Positions 1 through 13,500 of a stretch of DNA of 64,000 nucleotides are shown here, one piece after another (position 1 is the first letter of the stretch; each line of letters opens with the position of its first letter). This DNA comes from Gyrodactylus bullatarudis (taxonomy: Eukaryota; Platyhelminthes; Monogenea; Gyrodactylidea; Gyrodactylidae): NCBI GenBank assembly GCA_012064415.1, contig SSNU01000115.1, positions 142,212 through 206,211 on the forward strand, written 5' to 3'. Below the pieces are notes generated by a model that worked only from the letters and a program-made list of their open reading frames with translations, had not been told where the DNA came from and made no database searches. The position numbers and the translations under genes are program-made.

Positions 1-127
1 TAAACTGTTTGAGAAAGTTTTATAAATATATTTATTATGAACTAATATCTGAATAGCCTTGGGATATTTGATCAAATTATTATTTAAAAAAAGTTCTCAT
101 ATTAATTTTCTTCAATCTGTTTAAAAA

Positions 128-460
128 TAATGCAGAGAGTCGGTAATTTGACGGTACTAGTCAGCTTTCTTGTCTAATCTTGATCCTGAAAAACCTTTTC
201 TGATCAACCTTCAACTTTCAAATCAATAAAAATTTTCGGTACAAAGTTCGAAAAAATGGGATTTTGGCGCCAAATCGAAATTTGAAAAATGGCCATATTT
301 TTCATAAAAATAATTTTTTTAGGACTTTTTTCTTCAACTGGCAAAATTGAGCAAGAGGAGTAGGATTTCAGAAGATCTTTAACAAATTCGAATTCTTGAT
401 GAAAGTGTCGAGATTTCTGTAAAAATCATAGATTCCCAACTCCATATCAACCAACTTTAT
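128..460. repeat. Foldback family FB3, right part
   Basis: It matches the right half of the 52821-53670 element through gatcctgaaaa, gggattttggcgcca and the terminus ccatatcaaccaactttat. The left arm is missing or too diverged to see in 1-127. Confidence 0.65.
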
Positions 461-809
461 TTAAATTTATTAAAGGGTCGTATAAATAAGTCTTTCGAGA
501 AAAACTATCAAAGCTTTCCTTTAAAAGTTTCAATGAATTCAGAAAGAATATTTCGAAGAATCTTCAAGAATGAGTAAGCAAATTACTTAATTGACGACTA
601 AATTAGAAATCGCCTCTATTCTTCTAAATATATACAATTAATTCATAAGGTTTATTATTAAACTGAGGAAAACTCACTTTGATTTTCTTCAGTAATGTAA
701 ATATTTTTCTTCAAATATTTCTGTCTAATATATTACAATTAACTCTACTGTAGAAATCATCAATTATGTTTCATTAAAAAACTCGTAAATTTCCAGAAAA
801 AATAATAAC

Positions 810-1371
810 ATCAAGATTTTTTGGAATCTAGATCATCATGAAGCCCATTTTAAAGAAATCAAAAAAAAGAACAAATAATTTTTGAGGAAAATACAGTATG
901 ACACTAAAATCTCACTTGGTTGAGCTTCAAGTTAAAATTTTTTGTTGATTTCAAAATGAGAGAGCAATCAAAAGTTGTATTTAAAATGGCGATAAATCAA
1001 AGAATTTAAATGCTTAATCAGATTTTAGGAATCACCCCATCATCTTATGAAAATCGAATGTGATCATTATCCCTGCTTTGAAATTTAAACGATCCAAGAT
1101 CCATGATAATTCACAAATACATAAAAACTTTCAATGTGATAGATGGTTTACTTGTCTTATTGTGATCCTAAAAATCAACTTTTGATCACTCTCTCACTTT
1201 GAAATCAACAAAATTTTTCAACTCAAAGTTCAAAAAATGGGATTTTGGTGTCAACTCGAGATTTTAAATATACCATATTTTCCTTAAAAGTTACTTTTAC
1301 AATTTTTTTCTTTGTTTCGTGAAAGTGGGCCTCCAGATGATCTAGATTCCAAAAAATCTTGATCAAATAAC
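810..1371. repeat. Foldback element, family FB3
   Basis: The left part (tcaagattttttggaatcta) is the inverse of the right end (gattccaaaaaatcttgatc). Internal segments mirror each other: gatttcaaaatgagagagca against tctctcactttgaaatcaac. No coding capacity. Confidence 0.7.
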
Positions 1372-1483
1372 TGGGTGTAGTATTGAAGAAAATATTTTAA
1401 TGGATTCTGCGAGAAAATGATTTAAAAACTTTATTATAAAAATATCTTTTTCTAGTTTGAATGGTTTGAGATGCTTCACTCAC

Positions 1484-1502
1484 CTTCAACTTCATCCTCC
1501 TT
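1484..1502 (-). CDS. TRPM: TRPM exon 18, 19-nt microexon (residues 930-935)
   Basis: A long pyrimidine tract ending in ttcag precedes 19 nt encoding KEDEVE, and gtgagt follows. Phase 0 in fits exon 17, and phase 1 out points to an exon left of the window. Its small size makes it a prediction that depends on the splice sites and phase. Confidence 0.65.
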
Positions 1503-4500
1503 CTGAAAAAAAGAATAAAATTTTCAATTTAAATTTTAAATTGCAATTCCTTCAAATACAATAGCATTTTCAAATTTTAGTTTTATTTTGTAATTGGCGA
1601 AATATGTTATTAAGTAAAGGAGTCGCTCAAAATGAATTTTAAAGATTGACGAAAAAACATCCTCACCAGAAAAGAGTAAATGAACGAAACATCCGGTTGG
1701 CATACAAAATTCAATGTGGATAAAAGTCTACTTGTGCAATTGAAATAATAGATTACAATATATAAAAATACATATAGTGTTATGAGTAGGGGCTCAAAAA
1801 GTCTTAAAAGTCATATTTTTTTCTAAGAGACAGTTTCACTCGAGGATCAAGAATTTGCTTTCAGAATTTATTTTTCTTGATCTGGATCAAAGTTAAAAAG
1901 TCTTGGATCGGTCTAATTTTTTTATTAGGTCAAAAAGTCTTTAGGTCAATTTTTTTAGGTCTTAAAATCGAAATCTCAAAATTAGATATTTGAGTAACAA
2001 TTTCGAAATTATTTTGAAGAAAGCTCACAAAGAAAGTGGCATGCTTGACTCCTATTGGTTTAAAAATTTGATTGCATTGTACAATGTACAAATCTGTTCT
2101 AAACCTATTGTTTGTATGGTGCATCTAACATGTAATATGAGGCATTAACCAATCAGATTCATTCACGCCATATCAATATCACATGTGGATTACATTTGAA
2201 AGCTGTCAGTCATTATTATCATGCCTAAGCGAAGAGTTCCATTATCGAATAAAGCCTTAAAATACAAAAAAATGTATCCAGATGAGTTCCAATTTACAAC
2301 ACAAGGAACTTTATTGTGCAAACTATGCAACAAAATTGTTAATTGTGACAAGCAGTTCAATGTAGACCAGCACAGGATATCAAAGACCCACCAAAAGTTC
2401 ATTGTGGAAGATACTAAAAGAGAAAGACATGAATCTCAATCGTTCATCAATTATGAAAATTTATCTACACATAGGAAACTTATCGAATGGTTATTGAAGA
2501 TTGGAATCCCTGTTTGGATATTGAGCCATGGTGAGACCAGAGAATTTTTCAAAAGTTGTTTCGACTTCAATTTACTTTCTCACGAATCTTACAGGCAAAT
2601 GATACAAAACATTCATGATGAGAAGAAAGCCAAAATATGCAAAATGATCAAGGACAAACCGCTTTTTTTGATGACTGATGAATCCGAGATTAATCAATCC
2701 AAATATGTCAATATAATAGTTGGCACTTTAGAAAAACCACAAGATTCCTATTTACTAAGATCAATTAGAATCAAAAATTCTCCAACAGCAACTTCCACTG
2801 TACAGCAACTCAGTGAGTAGTTATGGAATAAAGAATGAAAATGTAAATCTTTTTCTAACGGACGCAGCAAGATACAATACTTCAGCGACAAGCCATTTAA
2901 GATGCATTTATCCTAAAATAGTTCATGTTACCTGTACTGCTCACCTACTTCATAATTGTGCAATGAAGGTTAAAGACTCATACCCAAATGTGAGACTCAT
3001 ACCCAAATGTGAACAGACCCATTGCAAATGTGAAAGCTTTAGTAGTGAAGAATCGTCACCATCAAGCAGCTTTTGATGCCATAGATCAACCTCCTACACC
3101 TATCATTACACGATGGGGAAGTTGGCTCGAGGCGACAAATTATTATATTTTAAATTTCTGTCACGTTAAGTCCATCATCGAAGGTTTGGAAACAAAGAGT
3201 GAGACAAAGAAGAAAGCATTAGAGTCAGTTAATCAAGATGATCTGGTGAAAGATTTAACAGAAATAAAATCCTGTTATTCAATCCTTTCTGATATAATCA
3301 AGAAATTTGAAGCCAAAGAGTTTACGATAAGAACGGCATATGAACTACTGAAAGGTGTCAATTTCAAAAGTGATCCTATCAATCTGAAAAGGTATCTGCA
3401 GAAACGACTCGATGACAATGAAATAAGTAATGTTGCCAACTTCGAATTTTCCAACATCAATCCATAACTGTACGATCAACTATTGAATGCTCAAAGCACC
3501 ACATGTGATATTGAAAGATCGTTTTCGATTATGTAGCATATATTATCGCCGATCCGGAACATTAATGAAGATCGTTTTGAATATCATATCATGTTATATT
3601 ATAATAAAAATCTTTGATAATTTTTCTACTAGAAAGTAGCATACTTTTTTAGGAAATTTTTTTTGAGGTCTTAAAAAATGACCTGAAAATTAAAAAAGTT
3701 GTTTATAGGTCTAGAAATTTAGTTTTTAGGTCAAATTTCTTGAGGCCCTAGCTATGAGTGACAAAATCTCCTGTATTGCCCAAGAGATCATGAACCAATT
3801 TTATGTACATCCATAACAGACAAGTGGAAGATTCACCTATTTTTTTCTAGAACGATTCAAAGGCCTGAAATATAAGCCAATGAGAAATATTGGTTCGATT
3901 CCCTAATAAAAAGATTCAAAAGTACTTTCTTGTTTCTAAAGAAAAATATTTTGTTCGATCATTGGGATTGTTCGAATTAAATAAAACCATCTATGCTTTT
4001 TTGTAATCAAATTGATATTGCAAGGTTCTTTTCTCATTATTTATATGCTGAAAAATATCATTCTAATAATATAGCGAATTTATCTCAGTTAAAAATATCT
4101 GTTTACTTGGTTTCTTCAAATAAAAACAATGTAATTTCTACTTTGTGCTTATTTAAAAATATCTGTGTACTTGGTTTCTTCAAATTTAAGGTCTAATCGA
4201 ATTTGTTCAACCACGATTAAATTGGTAATAATAGGATTTTTTATCTCCGCATAATATTCTAAGCCTAATTTTCTGCACCAAAATTAAGAGTATCTGACCT
4301 GTTATCCTTTCAATTGAATAGGGAAAAGCTTACCGAGAATTTTTCAGAAGCAGCACTGAGCCAATAAAATCTAGGCTTAATTGAATAATCAAGAAAGAAA
4401 TTTATCAAAAATAAGAATAGGATTCAAATTTATTTTAAGATGGAAAAAAACTTTTTTGATACAAAATAATACCCCCTTTCATTGGAAAATCAGTCCAGCA

Positions 4501-7500
4501 AAGAATAGTTTGAATTCAATTTTAAATTCACTTGGGAAAATAATATATTTTGAACTGACGAGGTAGTTTCTTTTATGAAAATTTGATGAGATAGATACGC
4601 AAATGAAATTAGCAATATTCGAACAATTTATTCCTCTTTGTAATAAAAGAGAAAGAAATATTTTGTATTAGCAAAACACAGAAAATCCTCTGATACAAAA
4701 TTGAAAAAATATCTTTGTCAAGAAAAATAATTTCGATTTAAAGTTAGAGACAACGTGAATATATTCATTTAAATCATCGGTATTCACACCGAATGAGAAT
4801 AGGAGAGCAGCTAAAAATCTTAACAACCCTTCTTCAGTGATATATTGGAATTTGAAGTAATCCGAATCAAAAGAGACGCATGAACAAAATGAAAATGTGA
4901 ATAATGTTTTGAAAATAACATATAAATAGAGCAAATATTCCCTTGTATAATGATAGTCAGAAAACTTACGATTAAAAAATGATACTATGGAAAAGATATT
5001 TTTGTAAAAATCAAATTCTAATTTTCCATTGACCCATCGAAATAAGAAAAATAACATCCATGGTATCCTTCGAGTAAGACTTACATTTTTCCCTTCATCT
5101 GAACCATATTTCTCAGGGGACTCTGAAACAACTTTATTACGTGATTTTCTTCTGCCAGACAATCGTTTTCGAAACTATAAAAAATAGTTTTAGTATTAAT
5201 GAAAAAAAGAACAATAAAATTATGAATGACTTACTACATAACCAGAGTCTGAGCTCTTGGGATCACTAAAAAATAATTTTCATTAAAGATTCTTTCGTTA
5301 TGCCTCTTTTAAAAATAATGTATGGCTAAAAAATATCGAAGCAATCAACTTTTAGCTCCCCCTACTTTGGCCTACACTATTTTAACGATGTAGATAATAA
5401 TTATTCTCAACTTGAGAAGTAGAAATTATTAAAATAACTAAAGACATTTGTTCTCCACATATTCTGATACGCCTAAACTAACATGGGGATCATAATAAAG
5501 AATAAAGGGCCTAATATAATAGAATCAGATATGTAATGTGTCTTGATTAAATAAATAAAGATATATTATCAAATCAACTTTTTTCGATTTTAAAAATTTT
5601 ACTTGTTAAGAGACGTATATATCCTTATTTTTCAGAAATCTCTAATAAATTTACAACTAGAATTTGAATTGAATTTCAGAATATTAAAATGGAATACAAA
5701 TTTAAATTTCTAATTCAAGTATAGGTATAGAAGATGAATTATGCAAATGATGCAGATAAAAACTCACTTTTCAGAATTTTTCCTTGATGATCTCTGAGAG
5801 CTTGACGATGAAGAATCAGACGAGGAGTAATTCTTTTCCTCCAGGTATTCTTCCAAAGTTTGAGGTTGTTTCGCTAATTCTTCCTTGGTCTTGAATTCGA
5901 GAAGTTTTCCGTGTTTTGTGAAGAAATATGCTAATAGAGGATAAACTGGTGGAATTGCCAGGCCAAGAAGTATCATACCAACTTTAAGGCCGACAAATTT
6001 ACCCTCTCTCAGACCTCCATACCACAAGTCGTTCAAAATAGACTGGGTACAAGGATGAGCTAGGAATAATTTCGATTCACATAGATAAGCCAAGCTAAGA
6101 CAAGTATTCTTGCTAAAGGTTTTCAGCTCATATGTTAGAAGACGTTTAGCTTGCTCTGCATCATGTCGATAACAATGCGCTTGAAGTTCAACAGCAAGTT
6201 TTTCGAATTTCCTAAAATATTTACATGATAATAAAAACAATGATTTAAAAAAGGCAATCTTCGTTTCGCCTTTATTTTATATTCAAATAAGAACTTGTTA
6301 ATTTTATTGAATCTCGTGACTAATATATTATACGTGTTTTTTATCGAAAAAATTTGATCACCTGTCTTTTCATTCTCATAATGAGCAGGAAAAGTAGTTC
6401 ATTAGTCGGAAAAATAAGCTTGGTTACCCACAAAATAAAGATATTATTTATAGATGGCATGTGATCAGGGAAATCTTGTTAATGAAAGCAAGCATCTTTG
6501 TCAGTTTACTTGAATCGAATAAGAATAGAAAAGATAAAAACTAGAAGATAAGAATAGAAGGTTTATAAAGGAACATTTATCTAAATATATGAGTAACTTA
6601 AGATTTTCATGTTGATAAAAAATATCAGTATTTGATCGCTTATTTTGACCTTGTAGATCGAAAAAAAGAAAGTTCAATTTTCAATACATTTTAAAAGTTG
6701 ATCTGAAACTTTATCGATATGAAATTAATTCTTTCGAATTTCAAATTGAGGTCTTTAAAAGATGAAAATTACGTCAAGAATAAGTCTTTTAGAGGTGAGA
6801 TGTTATATTAAGGTTTGAATGGAGCCGATAAATCTATTTGCTAAAAATAAAATAAAAATCAAAAGGAAAGAGTGCTGGAAAGAAATAAAAGAGAGAAAAT
6901 TTAAATTTTAAATTTTTTTCATTCAGATAGAACTTGGCTTTCTGCTGATGTTTATTTGATCAGTGAAATTAGTGAGTTATTCACAAAAATGTATGAATAG
7001 AGAAATATTTGTATTCGAATTAATTATTATTGAGAGTTAATATGTTTTAATGAACGAAATTAAATTTATTCAAATTATAATTAGGAATTAATTCGTGCAT
7101 AGCAAGAAAATAAACTGCTAAACGATTTAAAGATTATTTTAATATTTCAGATATACCAACTCAAATTCTACCAACTGTAATTAAACAACAAAAAGTACGC
7201 GGGTGAAAAAATTAGAATAAATATTTTAAATGCATATGTCAAAATTAAAGTATACTCACCCTTCCCATTCTTTGAGTTCTTTTGAAAATTCAATTTCTGA
7301 ATCAGCATCAACAGCTTTACGCAGCCCACGAAGAATTTTAACAGATATCAATGCCTGATAAAAATTATTTATTGACACAGTAAAGATTTTTTTTGGAATT
7401 GGCAAAGAGTTTTTAATGATTTTATTCCCAGAGATAACTATACCAGTATCAGAATGGTTCGATTTCTTATAAATATTTGTAAATTAGACTCAAAATCTAG

Positions 7501-10500
7501 TCATAAGAGGTGTCTCTATTGAAGACTCTTTAACCCAAAATAATTATAATTAATAAATTAATTTGCTAAAATGTATCAAGCACCAGTTTGACGAATATTG
7601 GTATTTTACTTACCTTGGCAATAGATTCTTCCCCACTGAGAATCATGTATCTAGCTAATTCATAGCGCTTGGACAGTAAAGCCCACTGAAGAAGTTCTGT
7701 GTATGGATAGCGGAAATGATAGGCTCGAAAAAGAGAATCAGCTTCTGTTGAGCTGGCATTGATTACATTCTTATTCTGTCCAATAATTGTCTGTGACGTA
7801 GATATTTGATTGTCAATGATACTTGCACTACTATTATTACCAAAGCGTGATGAATTTTTCAACGAAGTTATGGTTGCTTGCTAGAATGAGAAAAATTTAA
7901 ATTAATGTATGAAGAAAATTTATGAGGTTGGATTTTTAAAATTGATAAGTGAAATTTTTACATAAATGGAAAATAATAATAAAGATGGCGCAAAACATTG
8001 TCCATGTAAAAATATGTCGGAAATTATTATATTACTTTTAAATAAGAACATAAAAAACAAGTAAATGAATTTTATGCTTATTTTAAGACTTTTCAGGAGT
8101 TGAGAGATTTTTAGCGTAAATCGTGAGATAGGTTATGCAATATTGTATAGACTTGCGTAATATCTGAGAATCTACGACTTTTAATATTCTTCCCATAAAT
8201 CTCAGGAAAGGGTTTATACATAATAAATTTGCTACTGCTGGTTTATTTAGTAGAGATCTGGTTATAATGATTTGGAAAATAACCAAAGAGATATTTTCGA
8301 CTTTTGAACTCGACAATATAAAGCTAGTTGACATGAAGATGAGAATTTACTTTTTTACCAAAAAACTCAATAATTTTCTTCGGAAAGTCAGTAAGAAATT
8401 TATTTTTCGAATTCCATAACGAAATACGCCAAAAAGTTAGGGAAATTAAAAGTTTAACTTTTTCTCGAAAACGGTAGATTCCTTTCTAACTTCATGGGCT
8501 AATTCGAATTCTTTGACTACTGCTGATCTCAGATATCTGCATTTAACTGCTTCAAATCTTTAAAATCGATAGAAATTTGGATTCGAAAGTTGAAAAAGTG
8601 GAAATTTGGTACAATTTTGAAATTCAAGACACGGCCTAATTTGGTCAGATTGAATTTTTTCAGAAAATTTTTTTAATTTCTCTAATTTGTTGGCGTATTT
8701 CGTGGAATTCGAAAAATAAATTTCTTCCTGACTTTCCGAAGAAAAATATCGAGTTTTTTGGTAAAAATGTAAATTCTGATCTTCATGTCAATTAGGTTTA
8801 TAACACTGTAATAAGAGTTGAGTTTTATAACAAAGAATAAAAATAAAAAGTTAAAGGAAATTAGGTTTATAGGAAAAAAGTGGGAATTAAAATTAGAATG
8901 AAGAATCTGTATCATTACAATTAGATAAGGGATTAAAAATAATTTTAAATCAATAAACTATTACTATCATGAAATAAGAAAATGAGCGAAAGAAAGCAAT
9001 TTTCCCTTTTCATTCTATATTGGAATGGAGAAAAAATGGTTCATTTAACTCACTGATGCTCTGTAGATTGAACGATACAATGAATTGGATTGATTGTTAT
9101 TATTGGTAGTGGTGGCAGTGTTAAGATAGGCACTCGAATTGCGTCCTTGACTAAATATATTCTGAATTGAAATATTCTGATTTGGCAAGTGAATAAAGGG
9201 AGAATACGTATTCGTATCACTTGAGACACTTCCAGCATTGGGATTATAATTATGTGAAAGACTTGGTATTTTTACACAATATGGATGTTGATAACCACCC
9301 CCGATAAGTTGTTCAATCAATTGACCAACAAGGCGAAGATTTATTTGCTGTAAAGAAAGATTATCGTATCAATTCAATATAAAATTTCAGGGAAATTTAG
9401 ACTTGTAATATCATTTTTTCAGTTACAGTATAATGGACAGATTTTTTTACAGTATCAGTGATTCTTAAAGTTTTCTAACACAGTATCATTTCACTTTATT
9501 TTTTCGAAAAAAATTCATCCTACTACTGATATTTTCAAATCTAAACTTGGCAATATTATTATCAGATTCTTCTTGATCAAATCGATAGGAGAATCTTCCA
9601 ATAACTCGAGATCACAGAATTTGAATTTTTCCTTGTATGAAAACACGAGATAAGTCATCTTGATATAAACCATCATCATCTGTTACTGAAAAAAAACAAG
9701 GAACAGACCTTCTAGCTATCGATGAAAATTTAATCTAGAAGTTTCTACTTTTTAGTATCCCAGAAATATAAGGCTTATTAAAGACATTCAGTATTATTTA
9801 TAATTTTAAATCAAAATTCAAATTCTGTATTAGCAAACAATTTATTGAATATGTAAAAAAATTTTTTCCCGAACAGCTTCTCGGGCGATTTGCTGATTTG
9901 GCCGCTTTTATACAAAAAAGATTTTCATAAATTAAATTCAAAAATTTTATCGTTCTGATATCCATAAATTTCATTTTCCCAAAATTCTTTAAAAAGCATA
10001 AAAATTTCCAGAAAAGGTTGAGGATATATAATAAGGGTAGATTTAAAAAATTTAATTTTGATAATTTTAAGCTGCTAAGCCGCACAAGTTCCACATCATG
10101 GCAAACTATTTCAAGTTCAGTTCAAATTTTTGAAAGATATGATTTATTTGATAAAGACATAATAGAGCCAAGGTTTTGATTTTTTGACATTTAACACCCA
10201 AAAATGATCTCACTACTTTCAAGTAAACTTTTTTATTATAAGACTTTTTGGATTCATTTTTGATTTTTTATATTCTTAGTTAGTTAATGATTTTAGTATC
10301 ATTTCGACGAAGTTATTAAAGTTTAACGTCGAAAAAATTGTCAATAAATGATAATTAGGCAACTCTCTCGTCCATTAGAGTTAATACAAAATGTTTAAAC
10401 ATGATATGTCTCAATCTAAAGTAGGTTTTCAGACTCATGTTTATACATCATTAGAACCATCTCAAAGAGCTGAACCAGATTATGACTAGAGTTAAAAACC

Positions 10501-13500
10501 GACATATATTACTACTATATTATGTAGTAAAAGGATTTTAGATAATTATCAGAATAATTCCCATTCGAAAAGTTTTACAGATTGCTCAAAAAAGTAATTT
10601 TAATTATTATCGTAGTAATATTCATTCAAAATTTTTTGGCGCGGGTGTAAAAATTTTAATTTTCAAATAAGATTTTGTATGTCAGAACAAAATTTAAAAT
10701 ATACAATTCAATAGGATTTTTTTCTCAAAATTTAGTTCTCTATTGAATGAGCGAATAGTCGAAAAAGCTGTAAACCTTTGTATTACCCTGATATGTATAT
10801 CGAAATTTTAATTTCCTTCAAACATAACGAATCATTATATCATTGCATTAGGTAAAATAGGTCTAGCTTGAGTTAAATTATTGAGTACTGTTCTAAAATA
10901 TGAATTCCAGAGGGAGATATACAATCAAACATTTAAAAAATATACAATCAGCCCTTTTTCCTAAAGTTATCTGATGTAACTAAAATAAACCAACTGAGAT
11001 CGTAAGAGAGCTAAAAATTCAAGCTTACTCAAATCGTCAAAGACTATGAATCTTTAGTAACCTTTAAAATGATTGTTTGATATGATTCCCCTCAACTTTA
11101 GATAAGAAAAAGTTCTCCATTTCTTCAAACTCTGGTATAACAATCAATAATTATTTCTAGATAGATCAGTTTACCAGATGATTAAACTTGAACTGAATAT
11201 TGGATGTAAAGATATAAAAACAGTATAACACAGGAACTGGCGTTTGGTAAAATTAGATTCACGAGGAAATGTTTGATTTTTCTTATTCTTGGAAATTCTA
11301 TCATTTAATCGACAAGAAAAATTTTTTCAATAACCAACTATAATAATTATAAAGATGAAAATGAGAGTATCATGGATAGAATAAATTCATGTCAATTTTT
11401 TTGGTTTTCTACCCAAGATACATGTATGTATTTGAATTGAGAAGAGAGGAAATAACCATTATCGATAACTAAATGGAGCTGAATAATATACACATAAAGC
11501 ATTAACTCGGCCATGTTTATTTCGAAATTTCGATTGTTTTTACTCATTGTATTTTATTTTCTTGATACATAATTAAGATATAATGTTGGATAAGGGAAAC
11601 TAGTGTGATGAATTAAGAATTCATGGAGAATACGAATTCAAACCTTTATATCCTTGGATCCTTGAGCAAGCTATAACCAAATCTCAACGTAATTTATTTA
11701 TTAATTTCTGTATTTGAATTTTGCTGATTATTTCATTTGAAAATATTTCGAGAAATTATAATTTTCACCACTTGTTGAAGAATTGAGGATGTTTGACAGG
11801 AAAATTTTAGATGAGAAATATCTGTAATTTTTGGGTTAATCTCAAAAGTAGCCCCAAAGTGGGAATAATAATCCTAAAACCAGCCCCATTCTAGAAAATT
11901 TATCTCAGATTTAGCCCGAAAAATTTCCAAAATTAAACCCATCGTAATTCAGTTCATCGTTCTCAACTGAATTATAAAGATAATAGGTTTACGAATTTAA
12001 AAATAATTTGTTTATCATCTCTATGAATAATTAATTAGAAATGGCTGAGAATTCAAATATTGACCTAAGTTTTAATAAATTTTATTATAAAACTAAGATT
12101 TGGGGCTACTTTTGAGATTAATCCGTAATTTTTTAAATAAATAGTAAAAGATTAAAAAATAATTGTGAGATTCTTTAATAAATAATTATTATTATTGAAT
12201 TTCTTATCTACTAATATTGGTTATTTTATCAAAGTTTATACAGCTATTCTCGATGAATTTGGGAATTCATGATTTTTACAAAAATCTCATTTTTTCATCA
12301 AGGTATCGAAATTTTTGAAAATTTTTTTCGTAACTGATTCAAAATGTACACTTTTACTGAATTAGATTTTTTAATTTTTTTAAACTTTGAGTTGAAAATT
12401 TTTGTTGATTTCAAGGTCTGAGAGGAATCAAACGTTATTTTTCAGGTTCATCATTAGACAAAGAAAATATTTACTCTTATTCATTTTTTTGTAAAAACCC
12501 GTCATTTTGAAATGATCTTGGATCATCCTATTTTAACATTTTCCAAGCAGTAAAAATGATCGAAAAATAGGAAGTGGACTTTCGCACGTAAATAGTGTGT
12601 TTTTTCAAAAAAATGAATAAGAGTAAATATTTTCTTTGTCTAATGATGAACCTGAAAAATAACGTTTGATTCCTCTCAGACCTTGAAATCAACAAAAATT
12701 TTCAACTCAAAGTTTAAAAAAATTAAAAAATCGCGCCATCTCGAATTTTAAAATTTCTCTAAAATTTTCCAAAAAACACTTTTTTCCAAATTTTTTTTCC
12801 TCAATTCAGTAAAAGTGTACATTTTGAATCAGTTACGAAAAAAATTTTCAAAAATTTCGATACCTTGATGAAAAAATGAGATTTTTGTAAAAATCATGAA
12901 TTCCCAAATTCATCGAGAATAGCTTTACATCTCTTTGAGACTTTTTGATATTTTGAGATTTTTTTAGCGTGAATTATAAAATAGATAATGTGATATCGTT
13001 TAGACTTGCGTAATAACTGAGAATTTCCGACTTAAATTTGAGTCATCCCTTGGTTAATTTCTCTTCTGTGACTATTTTATTTTCTAGACCCAATAACATA
13101 TAAAAATTAATTCAAAACTTTAAAATAGCTAGTTCTCATAATGAACTATTCAGCTATTAATAACAGGATTTGTCTCTTCAGAAAAACAAAAAATTCACAT
13201 ACATACTAAATGGAATACGTAAAATTATAAAATCTCGATAGTTTTTTTTTGATGCATGGTTCCTGAAGCTTTAAAAGTTTATTTATATGGTGTTACTAAT
13301 AAATAGGCTAAATTGAATACTCTTTATGAAGAAAATCAACTCTGAATGAAATTAAGTTCATCATGAACATAATCTCAAGAGAAGCATTTTAGATTTCGAA
13401 ATTATCCAATGAATTTCAAGGGCTTTGTGTATAAAATGTGTCTTTTTCCATATTTATTTCTCATACACTTTAAGTAAATTTTCAAATTTTCAACCTGTAA

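Noticed and set aside
4668..5162. A 164-codon open frame on the minus strand that looks like a separate membrane protein
   Set aside because: Its first 30 codons are TRPM exon 17. After a strong gtaagt donor the rest is intron read-through, so the hydrophobic residues are incidental.
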